Notes under the pieces: generated by a model | Told to the model about the DNA's origin: nothing | Databases searched by the model: none | Seen by the model: the letters and a program-made list of their open reading frames with translations, nothing else | In this document: positions 25,223 to 35,710 of the stretch, one piece after another | Layout of the letters: every line of letters starts with the position of its first letter | How positions within the stretch are numbered: the stretch's first letter is position 1 | Program-made: the position numbers and the translations under genes | DNA from: Actinoplanes sp. N902-109 | Lineage (GTDB): Bacteria; Actinomycetota; Actinomycetes; Mycobacteriales; Micromonosporaceae | Reading direction: 5' to 3' | DNA: 64,000 bases | Assembly: GCF_000389965.1 (NCBI RefSeq) | Contig: NC_021191.1 | Span: 1,241,501-1,305,500, forward strand

Positions 25223-26497
25223 ATGCCCGATCCCTGGCTCGCGCTCGACCTCGGCGCCGACCCCGTCGAACGGATCAGCCGGATCGGTCGCGCGCACGAG
25301 CGCTTCCTCACCGGGAGTCCCACCACGCCGCCGGATGTCCGGGATGTCGTCGCCCAGTCGTGGCGGCGTTCCGCGGGGGCGTCGGTCAGCCCGGACAGCA
25401 CCGCGCCCATCGACCTGGGGGATCAGGAGCTGGAGGCATACCGGGCCGCCCACCCGTTGTCCCGGGTCATGCCGATCTTCCGGGATCTGCTCGGTGGTCT
25501 CGCCGAGGACGGCGCGCATCTGATGGCGGTCTGCGACGCGCACGGGCGGCTGCTGTGGGTCGAGGGCAACGCCGCCGTACGACGCGGGGCCGAGTCGATG
25601 AACTTCGTGCCCGGTGCGCGCTGGGACGAGGCGCATGCCGGGACCAACGCGCCGGGAACCGCGCTGGCCGTCGACCGCTCGGTGCAGATCTTCGCCACCG
25701 AGCACTTCAGCCGCGGGGTGCAGCGGTGGACGTGTGCCGCGGCGCCGATCCACGACCCGGCCACCGGCATGCTGCTGGGTGCCATCGACGTGACCGGTGG
25801 CGATCACCTGGCGCATCCGCACAGCCTGGCGCTGGTCCGCGCGACAGCCCTTGCGGCGGAGGCCTACCTCGGTGCGCAGGTGCCGCGTACGCCGACGGTG
25901 TCCGTGCTGGGCCGGGCGGACGCGGTGGTGACCATCGGTGCGAAGAAACGCCGGTTGAGCCGCCGGCATTCGGAGCTGCTGTGCCTGCTTCTGGTGCACC
26001 CCGACGGGCGTACCGGGGAGCAGCTGGGGTTTGACCTCTATGCCGATGATCTGAATCCGGTGACCGTGCGCGCCGAGCTGTCGCGGTTGCGCCGGATCCT
26101 CGGGCCCGAGCTGCTGGACTCGCGACCGTATCGGCTGCGGGGCGATGTCATGGCGGATTTCCTCACCGTGACCCGGTTGCTGGACCGCGATGCAGTCGCG
26201 AATGCCTTGAAGGCCTATGCGGGACCGCTGCTGCCCTCGTCGGACGCGCCCGGTGTGGTGCGGCTGCGTGACCTCATCGATGCCCGGCTGCGGGGCGCGG
26301 TGCTGGCGGCGGGCGATCCCTCGCTGATCCGGACCTGGCTGGACACCCCGTGGGGAGCCGAGGATCTGCAGATGTGGGAGGCGTATGCCGCCACGCTGCC
26401 GCAGGGTTCGCCGGCGCGGCTGCTGGCCCTCGACCGGATCGTCCGCCTCTCCGCCGAGTACGGCATTGCAACGTCCGTGCAACGTCCCCGTAACTAA
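25223..26497 (+). CDS. GAF-domain transcriptional regulator with C-terminal winged helix
   Basis: The 424-residue protein has a helical N-terminus (ERISRIGRAHERFLTG, VRDVVAQSWRRSAGASV) typical of AcoR-type regulators. A GAF sensor follows at about residues 80-215, with WVEGNAAVRRGAESMNFVPG, ARWDEAHAGTNAPGTALA and PIHDPATGMLLGAIDVTG. Instead of an AAA+ sigma-54 domain it ends in a winged-helix segment near residues 245-310 (RHSELLCLLLVHPDG, NPVTVRAELSRLRRILG). This type binds next to aldehyde dehydrogenase genes in actinobacteria and is probably an activator. ATG 25223 has a GGAGG ribosome site. Candidate target sites are the dyad at 25188 and the direct repeats at 26467. Confidence 0.88.
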   Translation: MPDPWLALDLGADPVERISRIGRAHERFLTGSPTTPPDVRDVVAQSWRRSAGASVSPDSTAPIDLGDQELEAYRAAHPLSRVMPIFRDLLGGLAEDGAHLMAVCDAHGRLLWVEGNAAVRRGAESMNFVPGARWDEAHAGTNAPGTALAVDRSVQIFATEHFSRGVQRWTCAAAPIHDPATGMLLGAIDVTGGDHLAHPHSLALVRATALAAEAYLGAQVPRTPTVSVLGRADAVVTIGAKKRRLSRRHSELLCLLLVHPDGRTGEQLGFDLYADDLNPVTVRAELSRLRRILGPELLDSRPYRLRGDVMADFLTVTRLLDRDAVANALKAYAGPLLPSSDAPGVVRLRDLIDARLRGAVLAAGDPSLIRTWLDTPWGAEDLQMWEAYAATLPQGSPARLLALDRIVRLSAEYGIATSVQRPRN

Positions 26498-26500
26498 CCT
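26467..26500 (+). promoter_or_regulatory. Two TGCAACGTCC direct repeats plus TAACCT -10
   Basis: TGCAACGTCC occurs at 26467-26476 and 26478-26487, an 11-bp phase. TAACCT at 26495-26500 is a good -10. The repeats therefore cover the -35 region of the promoter for the aldehyde dehydrogenase at 26560, as expected for a winged-helix activator. They lie inside the last codons of the regulator gene. Confidence 0.5.
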
Positions 26501-26559
26501 CCCCGCCGAACGGCAGACAGTCCCGCCCCGAACGAGGGCTGGACAGGGAGGACGCTGCG

Positions 26560-28082
<1,523 letters not shown>

Positions 28083-28083
<1 letters not shown>

Positions 28084-28472
28084 TGGGCGCCCGGGTCGAG
28101 GTGACCCCCGCGGCGGCGGACCTGCTCCGCTCGCTGCGGGGGCGGCACGGGCCGCTGATGTTCCACCAGTCCGGCGGCTGCTGCGACGGGAGCGCGCCGA
28201 TGTGCTACCCGGACGGCGAGTTCCGCACCGGCTCCAGCGACATCCTGCTGGAGGAATTGCGCATCGAGGGTGTGGACGAACCGGTGCAGTTCTGGATGAG
28301 CACCGCACAGTACGAGACGTGGAAGCACACCGACCTGACGGTGGACGTGGTGCCCGGCCGGGGCAGCGGCTTCAGCCTCGAAGCCCCGGACGGCGTGCGC
28401 TTCCTGATCCGCAGCAAACTGCGGCAGGACGGAACGGCGGGCTATAGCGAGCCCACCGCGAAGCGGAAATGA
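28083..28472 (+). CDS. DUF779 family protein
   Basis: The 129-residue protein carries the DUF779 signature HQSGGCCDGSAPMCY (two adjacent Cys plus a third) and later VQFWMSTAQYETWKHTDLTVDVV. The Cys cluster suggests metal or redox chemistry, but no activity is established for the family. The ATG overlaps the stop of the aldehyde dehydrogenase by one base, so translation is coupled and a role in aldehyde oxidation is likely. Its 3' end overlaps the convergent methyltransferase gene by 31 bp. Confidence 0.9.
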
Positions 28473-29242
28473 TTGATCAACCGATAACCCCCGCTCTCCA
28501 GCCGGTACGGGTCAGCCGCAGCGACCACCTCCGGGGCGAGAGCGGGGTCCTCGCCGAGCAGGATGCCGCGCACCAGGGTGGCGGCATCCGGCACCTCCCA
28601 CGGCACTTCCACCAGTCCGGATGCGACGACGGTCAGACCCCCGTCGACCAGCAGCTCCGCCAGTCCACCGGCGACTCGCAAATCACCGTCGGGTTGGCCG
28701 GCGCCGCCGGCGAGAGCGCGTTCCAGGGCATCGAGGTCGTTGAGCGCCCGGTCCGCCCAGTTGGCCACGGCGATCCGGCCGTCCGGGGCGGTCACGCGGA
28801 TCATCTCGGCGAGCGCGTCGTCGGTGTCCTCGGCGAACTGCAACGAGTTGACCGCCGTCACCAGATCGAAGGCGGCGTCTCGCCAGGGCAGGTGGAGAAC
28901 ATCGGCCTGTACCACTGAATCGGCATTTGTCCGCGCAGCGGTCAGCATGCCGGGCGCAGGATCGATGCCGACAACCGCGACGGGCCGCTCGCGCTCAGCG
29001 TGCTCGCGGGCCAGGGCATCGACCGGCCGGGTCGAGGCGTCGCGTGGGGGTGCGGAGAGGACGCCGCGGGCGTACCGGAGGAACTCGCCGCCGCCGCACC
29101 CCACGTCGAGCATCCGGAAACTCGCGGTGCGATCGGCGGGGCCCGGCACGGCCGAGAGAACCGCGTGCCAGACGGGTCCGGCGAAGCTGCCCCACAGCGG
29201 AACCCAGTCGGCCGCGATCGCGGACCACGAATCGTCGCTCAC
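28442..29242 (-). CDS. Class I SAM-dependent methyltransferase
   Basis: The 266-residue product has the Rossmann SAM-binding motif MLDVGCGGGEFLRYA near residue 44. VVGIDPAPGML (motif II acidic residue), VQADVLHLPWRDAAFDLVTA and RVTAPDGRIAVANW follow, all standard for ubiE/COQ5-like methyltransferases. The substrate is unknown. The start is GTG 29242. The gene ends inside the 3' end of the convergent DUF779 gene. It is separated from the GNAT gene upstream by only 12 bases, so the two may be cotranscribed. Confidence 0.85.
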   Translation of the reverse strand: MSDDSWSAIAADWVPLWGSFAGPVWHAVLSAVPGPADRTASFRMLDVGCGGGEFLRYARGVLSAPPRDASTRPVDALAREHAERERPVAVVGIDPAPGMLTAARTNADSVVQADVLHLPWRDAAFDLVTAVNSLQFAEDTDDALAEMIRVTAPDGRIAVANWADRALNDLDALERALAGGAGQPDGDLRVAGGLAELLVDGGLTVVASGLVEVPWEVPDAATLVRGILLGEDPALAPEVVAAADPYRLESGGYRLINHFRFAVGSL

Positions 29243-29254
29243 CCGATCACGATG

Positions 29255-29775
29255 TCACGACCGCCAGTCGACGGTGGGATCTGTGCGCAGCCGGCTGTAG
29301 AGGATGCCGTCGCGCCATTGCCCGAGGCGGAACTCGGCCGCGCGGATCAGGCCCTCGCGCTGGAAACCCGCCTTTGTCAGCGCTTTCTGTTCCGCGATGT
29401 TGTCCGACTGCGTGGCCGCCTGGATGCGCTGGACCGGGGTGTGTTCGAAGAGGTAGTCGCAGAGCATGGCCTGGGCCCGCCAGCCGACGCCCCGGCCGCG
29501 CCACTCGGGCAGCAGGGCGATGCCGATCTCCCAGTGGGAGCCATAGCGCCCGTAGCGCCCCGACGACCACGAGAGCATGCCCGCGGTCTGCTCGTCGGCC
29601 TGCACGATCACCCGGCTGCTGTCGTCGCTGAGGAAGCCGTCCTCGGCGTACCGCCGGGCCTCCGCCTGAGCGTCGCGGAATCCGTACCAGTTCGGACCGA
29701 TCAGCCCCGGCTCAACGGCGAAACGCCGCAAGAGAGACAGATCCCCATCATTTATCGGGCGCATCTCGATGTTCA
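29255..29775 (-). CDS. GNAT-family N-acetyltransferase
   Basis: This single GNAT domain of 173 residues has strand 1 at MRPINDGDLSLLRRF, the acetyl-CoA pyrophosphate loop in PEWRGRGVGWRAQAML, and the late TQSDNIAEQKALTKAGFQREG motif typical of RimJ/RimL-like members. The acceptor is unknown. I place the start at ATG 29775 (MNIEMRP), although a frame extension to 29893 exists; the extension does not look like a GNAT N-terminus. An ATG four codons downstream is also possible. Confidence 0.82.
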
Positions 29776-29895
29776 TGTACGCAGCTTGTCCGAACGGGTC
29801 AACCGTATGGGCCATTAGGGGCAATCGATGAACTGTGCCGTGATCGGCTCCGTGAAGCCCGGATGACACCCGAGTCGTCATAAGGAGCACCACCC

Positions 29896-30447
29896 ATGCG
29901 AACTTCCGTTCGTACCGCGATCCTCTCCGGCGCCGCGCTCACGGTCGTCGGGGCGCTCACCGCCGTGACCTTCAACGCCTCCGCCGCCGAGCAGACGGCG
30001 CGCCCGGGGCCCCGGCCGAGCGTCAGCGCCAGCACCTCGCCGATCGCGCCGCCCGCGGGGATGCGCAAGATCGGTGCCTACAAGGTCGTGTCCGGCACTC
30101 AGACCTACACCTGTGCCAATGGTTCTTTCGCGGGGGCGAGCGTTCCGGAGGCGCAGCTGGCCGGCACCGGTGGCCGCCTGCACCACTTCAAGGGCCCGAG
30201 CTGGCAGTCCGAGCGGGACCAGTCGCTGGTGACCGCCACCAAGATCGGTGAGCTGCCGCGGACGGGCACCATCGCCGAGCTGCTGCTGCAGGTCAACAGC
30301 CACAGTGGGCCGGCCAACGGCGTGCTCGCCAGGGCTTCGTACATCCAGCGGCTCTACACCTCGGGCGGCGCCGCGCCGGCGGGTGCCTGCACCGATGGTT
30401 CCACGACGGCCGTGCCGTACAGCGCCGTTTATGTTTTCTGGGGCTGA
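29896..30447 (+). CDS. Secreted DUF3455 protein
   Basis: The 183-residue product has a clear signal peptide: basic RTSVRTAIL, a hydrophobic core, and an Ala-rich cleavage region ending SASAAEQ near residue 32. The mature part matches DUF3455: GAYKVVSGTQTYTCANGSF, AQLAGTGGRLHHFKGPSWQS, GVLARASYIQRLYTSGG and VPYSAVYVFWG. The family is secreted and of unknown function. Two Cys residues may form a disulfide. ATG 29896 has a perfect AAGGAG ribosome site 8 nt upstream. A 13-bp-stem hairpin follows the gene. Confidence 0.88.
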   Translation: MRTSVRTAILSGAALTVVGALTAVTFNASAAEQTARPGPRPSVSASTSPIAPPAGMRKIGAYKVVSGTQTYTCANGSFAGASVPEAQLAGTGGRLHHFKGPSWQSERDQSLVTATKIGELPRTGTIAELLLQVNSHSGPANGVLARASYIQRLYTSGGAAPAGACTDGSTTAVPYSAVYVFWG

Positions 30448-30474
30448 GAAAGCGAAATAGCTTTCTGTGATGAC

Positions 30475-30513
30475 ACCGAGACGGTGGTGGTATGCGGTCG
30501 CCACCGTCTCGGT
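30475..30513 (+). terminator. 13-bp hairpin after DUF3455 gene
   Basis: ACCGAGACGGTGG and CCACCGTCTCGGT form a perfect 13-bp stem with a 13-nt loop, 27 nt after the stop codon. There is no T-run, as is usual for high-GC actinobacterial terminators. Confidence 0.65.
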
Positions 30514-30565
30514 ACGAACACTCCGTTAGTCTCGGCGGGACAGTAAATCGCCCAAGGAGTGTGCG

Positions 30566-31945
30566 TTGACTGACCTGTCCCAGCTCGTGAAGGCGTACGA
30601 CGTCAGAGGCGTCGTGCCGGAGCAGCTCAACGAGACCGTCGCCCGCGCGCTGGGCACCGCGTTCGTGGAGATGCTGCGGGAGTCCGGCGACGACGCCGAG
30701 AAGATCGTCATCGCCCATGACATGCGGGAGACCGGACCGGCCCTGGCCAATGCGTTCGCGGCCGGCGCCAACTCGGCCGGCACCCGGGTGGTGCACATCG
30801 GGCTGGCCTCCACCGACGAGCTGTACTACGCCTCCGGTGTGCTCGGCCTGCCCGGTGCCATGTTCACCGCGAGTCACAATCCGGCGCAGTACAACGGGAT
30901 CAAGCTGTGCCGGGCCGGGGCCAAGCCGGTCGGTCAGGACAGTGGCCTGGCAATTGTCCGGCTGCGGGCCGAGGAACTGCTGAGCGATCTCGATGCGGTG
31001 GGTCAGATGCCCCCGGCGGTCGAGCATGTCGAGCTGCTGTCCGGCTATGCCGAGCACCTGCGCTCGCTGGTCGATCTCAGCGGGATCCGGCCGCTCAAGG
31101 TCGTGGTGGACGCGGGCAACGGCATGGGCGGCTACACCGTGCCCGCCGTGCTGGGTGATCACCTGCTGGCGGCGCTGCCGCTCGAGATCGTACCGATGTA
31201 TTTCGAACTGGACGGTTCTTTCCCCAACCACGAGGCCAACCCGCTGGACCCGGCCAACCTGGTCGACCTGCAGGCCGCGGTGCGGGAGCACGGCGCCGAC
31301 CTCGGGCTCGCCTTCGACGGTGATGCCGACCGCTGCTTCGTCGTCGACGAGAACGGCGACGCGGTCTCCCCGTCGGCGATCACCGCGCTGGTGGCCAAGC
31401 GGGAGCTGGCGAAGGCGCCGGGCGCGTCGGTCATCCACAACCTGATTACCTCGGCCGCGGTGCCCGAGATCATCAAGGAGAACGGCGGCGTCCCGGTGCG
31501 CAGCCGGGTCGGTCACTCGTTCATCAAGGCCGAGATGGCCCGGACCAACGCCATCTTCGGTGGCGAGCACTCGGCGCACTACTACTTCCGCGACTTCTGG
31601 TTCGCCGACACCGGCATGCTGGCCGCCATGCACGTGCTGGCCGCGCTCGGCGGGCAGGACCAGCCGCTGTCGCAGTTCGCCGCCGAGTTCGAGCGCTACT
31701 GCGCGTCCGGTGAGATCAACTCCACGGTGGCCGACGCCGCCGCCAAGATCGAAGAGGTCCGGGCCGCCTACCCGGACGCCACGATCGACCGGCTGGACGG
31801 CATGACGGTCCAGCTCAGCGACGGATCCTGGTTCAATCTGCGCGCCTCCAACACCGAACCGCTGCTGCGGCTGAACGTCGAGGCGCCCAAGCCGGACCGC
31901 ATGGCCGTACTCCGGGACGAAGTGCTCGCCATCGTGCGCGGTTAG
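30566..31945 (+). CDS. manB: Phosphomannomutase/phosphoglucomutase
   Basis: The 459-residue alpha-D-phosphohexomutase interconverts mannose-6-phosphate and mannose-1-phosphate, and possibly the glucose analogues. It opens with the substrate loop VKAYDVRGVVPEQL. The catalytic phosphoserine lies in FTASHNPAQYNG (S103), the metal loop in AFDGDADRC, the sugar-specificity loop in GGEHSAHYYFRD and the phosphate-binding loop in RASNTEPLLRLN. All four domains are present. The TTG start at 30566 follows AAGGAG by 8 nt; TAGTCT at 30527-30532 is a likely -10. It leads the manB-trm112-SIS-CDF-manA group. Confidence 0.95.
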   Translation: MTDLSQLVKAYDVRGVVPEQLNETVARALGTAFVEMLRESGDDAEKIVIAHDMRETGPALANAFAAGANSAGTRVVHIGLASTDELYYASGVLGLPGAMFTASHNPAQYNGIKLCRAGAKPVGQDSGLAIVRLRAEELLSDLDAVGQMPPAVEHVELLSGYAEHLRSLVDLSGIRPLKVVVDAGNGMGGYTVPAVLGDHLLAALPLEIVPMYFELDGSFPNHEANPLDPANLVDLQAAVREHGADLGLAFDGDADRCFVVDENGDAVSPSAITALVAKRELAKAPGASVIHNLITSAAVPEIIKENGGVPVRSRVGHSFIKAEMARTNAIFGGEHSAHYYFRDFWFADTGMLAAMHVLAALGGQDQPLSQFAAEFERYCASGEINSTVADAAAKIEEVRAAYPDATIDRLDGMTVQLSDGSWFNLRASNTEPLLRLNVEAPKPDRMAVLRDEVLAIVRG

Positions 31946-31991
31946 GATCACCTGGTCCTGGATATTCATCGCGTCACGAAGGAGCCGCTCG

Positions 31992-32192
31992 GTGGCCCTC
32001 GATCCGCAGTTGCTGGAGATTCTGGCCTGTCCCGACACGCATCACGCGCCGCTGGGGTACGACGCAGCCGCGCAGACGCTCACCTGCACCGAATGCGGGC
32101 GGGTGTTCGAGGTGCGCGACGACATCCCGGTGCTGCTGCTGGACGAGGCGCGGCCGGGCACCGGCCCCGCAGCGCGAGATGAGGTGGGCTGA
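31992..32192 (+). CDS. Trm112-like small zinc-ribbon protein
   Basis: The 66-residue protein follows the Trm112/YcaR pattern: LDPQLLEILACPDTHHAPLG, then CTECGRVFEVRDDIPVLLLDEA. The second knuckle keeps CxxC. The first has a single Cys followed by Asp-Thr-His-His, so metal binding may be altered. In bacteria these proteins are small partners whose role is poorly known. It lies 46 bp after manB, and its stop is one base before the start of the SIS-domain gene, a conserved actinobacterial arrangement. Confidence 0.88.
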   Translation: MALDPQLLEILACPDTHHAPLGYDAAAQTLTCTECGRVFEVRDDIPVLLLDEARPGTGPAARDEVG

Positions 32193-32193
32193 C

Positions 32194-33414
32194 ATGGCAA
32201 GCCCGAGGGACAGCGGTATCGAACTGAACGGCCGCCGGGTGGCCGAGGAGTCGCTGCTCGAGGACGAGCAGGCGATGCTGGAACGCGATCCGGGCGGCAT
32301 GCTGCGGGCCACCGCGTCGGCCGGGGCGCAGGTCCGGGAGTCGGCGGCGCTGGCCGCCGAGGCCAACCTGACCGGTCTGGCCGACGAGGGCCGCCCGCGG
32401 GCGGTCGTCGTGGCGGGCATCGGCACGGCCGGTCTGACCGGCAACATCCTGGCCACCGTGGCCGGGCCGCGGTGCCCGGTGCCGGTGATCGGCCACCGCA
32501 GCGCGGGCGTGCCGGGCTGGGTGGGTGCCGCCGACGTGGTCATCGCGGTGTCGGCGTCCGGGCGCAGTCCCGAGGCGCTGGCCGCCGCGGACGCCGCGTC
32601 GCGCCGGGGCGCCCGGCTGGTCGCGATCGGCAACCCGGATTCCGAGCTGCAGTCGATGGCCGAGCGGGCGAGGGCGCCGTTCATCCCGGTGCCGCGGCGC
32701 GCGCCCGCCCGGGCCAGCCTGTGGGGTCTGGCGGTGCCGGTGCTGCTGGCCGCCCGGGCGCTGGGCCTGGTCAAGGTCAACGAAGCCGATCTGGCCGAGA
32801 CCGCGGCGCGGCTCGACGCCGACGCCGAGCGGTGCCGGCCGGCCGCGGAGGCGTTCGTCAACCCGGCGAAGTCGCTCGCGCTGGATCTCGCCGGTTCCGT
32901 ACCCATTGTGTGGGGTTCGTCGCCGTTGGCCACCGTCGCCGCTCGCCGGTTCGCCGACACGCTGGCTGCCAATGCCCGCTACCCGGTGATGGCCGGGGCG
33001 CTGGGTGAGGCGGGCCGGGGCCGGGTCGGGCTGCTGGACGGGCCGTTCGGTGGCCTCGCCGAGTCGACGCGGGACATCTTCGCCGACCCGGGCGACGAAG
33101 AGTCGACCACCCGGCTGCGGCTGGTGGTGCTGCGCGACGGCGGGTTGAACCCGGAGGACGACGCGGACGAACCGGTCGCCGTCGAGGAGCGCCGGGCGGA
33201 GGCGGTCCAGGTGCTGGCCGAACGTCGTGGCGTGCGCTGCGACGTGCTCACCGCCGAGGGTGGTTCCGCGCTGGAACGGCTCGCCTCGCTGACCGCTGTG
33301 CCCGATTTCGCATCGATTTATCTGGCCCTTGCGCACGGCCTGGACCCCATGGCCGTGCCCGCGATCAACGAGATGAAGGAACTGAGCAATCCGATGCCGG
33401 AGAACATGCAGTGA
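32194..33414 (+). CDS. SIS-domain phosphosugar isomerase, PGI/PMI-like
   Basis: The 406-residue protein has two SIS-like lobes. The phosphosugar-binding loop is VVIAVSASGRSPEALAAAD, followed by GARLVAIGNPDSELQSMAE. The C-terminal region (IVWGSSPLATVAARRFADTL, DFASIYLALAHGLDPMAVPAI) resembles the bifunctional phosphoglucose/phosphomannose isomerase family. It sits between manB and manA, so it probably acts on mannose- or glucose-6-phosphate, though manA already encodes a class I isomerase. ATG 32194 is preferred (GAGGTGGG upstream) over an in-frame ATG five codons earlier. Its end overlaps the CDF gene by 4 bp. Confidence 0.82.
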   Translation: MASPRDSGIELNGRRVAEESLLEDEQAMLERDPGGMLRATASAGAQVRESAALAAEANLTGLADEGRPRAVVVAGIGTAGLTGNILATVAGPRCPVPVIGHRSAGVPGWVGAADVVIAVSASGRSPEALAAADAASRRGARLVAIGNPDSELQSMAERARAPFIPVPRRAPARASLWGLAVPVLLAARALGLVKVNEADLAETAARLDADAERCRPAAEAFVNPAKSLALDLAGSVPIVWGSSPLATVAARRFADTLAANARYPVMAGALGEAGRGRVGLLDGPFGGLAESTRDIFADPGDEESTTRLRLVVLRDGGLNPEDDADEPVAVEERRAEAVQVLAERRGVRCDVLTAEGGSALERLASLTAVPDFASIYLALAHGLDPMAVPAINEMKELSNPMPENMQ

Positions 33415-34370
33415 GCGCGGGCGGCGGCACCAAGGCAATTCTCGCGGCGCTGGGGGCCAACCTCGGCATCGCCCTCACCAAGTTCGTCGCATGGCTGCTC
33501 ACCGGCTCCTCGTCGATGCTGGCCGAGGCCATCCACTCGGTGGCCGACTCCGGCAACCAGGGCCTGCTGCTGCTCGGTGGCAAACGCTCGACCCGCAAGG
33601 CCACCCCCGAACACCCCTTCGGGTACGGGCGGGAGCGCTACGTCTACGCGTTCATCGTCTCGATCGTGCTGTTCAGCGTCGGTGGCCTGTTCGCGCTCTA
33701 CGAGGCCTGGCACAAGATCCAGCATCCCGAGGCGATCGAGGAGTGGAAGTGGGTCCCGATCGTGGTGCTGGTGATCGCGATCTGCCTGGAGGGCTACTCG
33801 TTCCGCACCGCGATCAAGGAGTCCAACCACACCCGGGGCAAGACGTCCTGGGTCGACTACGTGCGCCGGGCCAAGGCCCCTGAACTGCCCGTCGTGCTGC
33901 TTGAGGACGCCGGCGCGCTGGTCGGTCTGGTCTTCGCGCTGCTCGGCGTGGGGCTCACGCTGATCACCGGCAACGGCATCTGGGACGGCATCGGCACCGG
34001 CGCCATCGGCCTGCTGCTGGTGGCCATCGCCGGCATTCTGGCCGTCGAGACCAAGAGCCTGCTGATCGGCGAGGGCGCCAACCCCGAGGACGTCGTCAAG
34101 CTGGAGAAGGCCATCTGCGCCGGCCCCGGCGTCGAGCGCATCATCCACATGAAGACGCTCTATCTCGGTCCGGAGGAGCTGCTGGTCGCAGCCAAGATCG
34201 CGGTGCCGCCGACCGAGCAGGCGCAGGAGGTGGCCCGGCACATCAACGAGACCGAGACCCGCATCCGTGAAGCCCTGCCCATCGCCCGGGTAATCTACCT
34301 CGAACCGGACATCTATCACCCGGCAAAGGCGACAAACATGACGGCTGCCGACCCCGCCGTCGCGAACTGA
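33411..34370 (+). CDS. Cation diffusion facilitator (CDF) metal transporter
   Basis: The 319-residue membrane protein has about five to six hydrophobic segments. Helix 2 carries the metal-site motif AEAIHSVADSGNQ (HxxxD). A charged KRSTRKATPEHPFGYGRERY loop follows, as in CDF exporters. A later helix has LLEDAGALVGLVFALLG. The C-terminal 90 residues form the usual cytoplasmic ferredoxin-like domain (VERIIHMKTLYLGPEELLVAA). It probably exports Zn2+ or a similar divalent ion in exchange for protons; the metal is not certain. The GTG start overlaps the SIS gene stop by 4 bp. Confidence 0.9.
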   Translation: MSAGGGTKAILAALGANLGIALTKFVAWLLTGSSSMLAEAIHSVADSGNQGLLLLGGKRSTRKATPEHPFGYGRERYVYAFIVSIVLFSVGGLFALYEAWHKIQHPEAIEEWKWVPIVVLVIAICLEGYSFRTAIKESNHTRGKTSWVDYVRRAKAPELPVVLLEDAGALVGLVFALLGVGLTLITGNGIWDGIGTGAIGLLLVAIAGILAVETKSLLIGEGANPEDVVKLEKAICAGPGVERIIHMKTLYLGPEELLVAAKIAVPPTEQAQEVARHINETETRIREALPIARVIYLEPDIYHPAKATNMTAADPAVAN

Positions 34371-34389
34371 GGATGGGAGGCGGCCCCAC

Positions 34390-35553
34390 GTGGCTGCGGT
34401 ACTGCCCCTGACCGGTGTCATCCGGCCCTACGCCTGGGGATCGCACACCGCGATCGCCGAGATGCAGGGCCGGTCGGCCCCGACCGAGGACCCGGAGGCG
34501 GAGCTCTGGCTGGGTGCCCATCCGGGCGACCCGTCGATCGTACGGGGGGAGAGCGGCCCGGTCAGCCTGGCCGACCTGATCGAGGGTGACCCCAAGGGCC
34601 AGCTCGGTGCCGAGGTCGTGGACGAGTTCGGGGCCCGGCTGCCGTACCTGATGAAGCTCCTGGCAGCCGAGGCGCCGCTGTCCCTGCAGGCCCACCCGGA
34701 TGCCGAGTACGCGCAGCGGGCTTTCGCGGCGCAGCAGGCCGACCCGGACGCCCCGCAGAACTACACGGACGCCCACCACAAGCCGGAAATGCTGGTGGCT
34801 CTCACGCCGTTCGAGGCGCTCTGCGGCTTCCGCGACCCGGCCGACGCGGCATCGGCGCTGGCAGAGTTCGGCATCGACCGCCTCGCCCCGGTCGTCGCCG
34901 CCCTGCGCACCGGCGTGCCAGGCCTGGCGGAAGCCGCCCGCACGCTGCTGACCTGGCCCGCGGACGATCGGGCGGCGCTGGTCGCGGAGGCGGTCGCGGC
35001 CGGCACGTCACCCCTGGTCACCACCTTGGCCGGGTTCCATCCGTCGGACCCGGGCGTGCTGGTGGCGCTGCTGCTCAACCACGTACGGCTGCAGCCCGGT
35101 GAAGCCCTCTGGATGCCGGCGGGTAACCTGCACGCCTACCTCAAGGGCACCGGCGTGGAAATCATGGCCGCCAGCGACAACGTCCTGCGCGGCGGCCTGA
35201 CCCCGAAGCGCGTCGACGTCGACGAACTGCTCCGCGTCCTGCGCTTCGAGGTGCTGGCCGATCCCGTCCTGCCGGCCACCGAGGTCAGCCCCGGCGTGAC
35301 GACCTGGAAGGTGCCGGCCCGCGAGTTCGCCCTGTTCAGGCTCGACCTCGGTCCGGCCACCCCACCCCTGCCGCTGCCCCCGTCGGGTCCCCGCATCGTG
35401 CTGGGCACCAAGGGCGAGGTGTACGTCGCCGAGGCGGTCGACGGCACCCCCGTCGACGTGGCAGCGGGCCACGCGGCCTACATCCCGGCCGAGACCGGCG
35501 CGGCCACGGCGGCGGGTCTGGGCGAGATCTTCGTGGCGGCTGTCGCTTCCTGA
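34390..35553 (+). CDS. manA: Mannose-6-phosphate isomerase, class I
   Basis: The 387-residue zinc enzyme converts fructose-6-phosphate to mannose-6-phosphate, the entry step for GDP-mannose. The start PLTGVIRPYAWGSHTAI and ELWLGAHPGDPS are typical. Zinc ligands fall in LSLQAHPDAEYA (Gln/His) and in HHKPEMLVALTPF (Glu). The active-site Arg region is SDNVLRGGLTPKRVDVDEL. The GTG start follows a GGATGGGAGG ribosome site. It closes the manB-trm112-SIS-CDF-manA set and is followed by a long non-coding region. Confidence 0.94.
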   Translation: MAAVLPLTGVIRPYAWGSHTAIAEMQGRSAPTEDPEAELWLGAHPGDPSIVRGESGPVSLADLIEGDPKGQLGAEVVDEFGARLPYLMKLLAAEAPLSLQAHPDAEYAQRAFAAQQADPDAPQNYTDAHHKPEMLVALTPFEALCGFRDPADAASALAEFGIDRLAPVVAALRTGVPGLAEAARTLLTWPADDRAALVAEAVAAGTSPLVTTLAGFHPSDPGVLVALLLNHVRLQPGEALWMPAGNLHAYLKGTGVEIMAASDNVLRGGLTPKRVDVDELLRVLRFEVLADPVLPATEVSPGVTTWKVPAREFALFRLDLGPATPPLPLPPSGPRIVLGTKGEVYVAEAVDGTPVDVAAGHAAYIPAETGAATAAGLGEIFVAAVAS

Positions 35554-35710
35554 CCCGGTCCGGCGGTCCGGGCCGCGAGTCGTCTTCTCGGCCCCGACCG
35601 CCGTGCCAGCTCGATGAACTGGTCTCGCGTTCTCCGATCGATGTCGGGTTCGAGCGCAGCCCGCTGCCGGTCGCTTGCACTGCGGCTGGTTCCGCAGCGG
35701 TCGAACAGCT

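Noticed and set aside
23783..26482. 899-codon leftward frame spanning the aldehyde dehydrogenase and GAF regulator genes
   Set aside because: It overlaps two recognised genes in other frames and shows no domain of its own.
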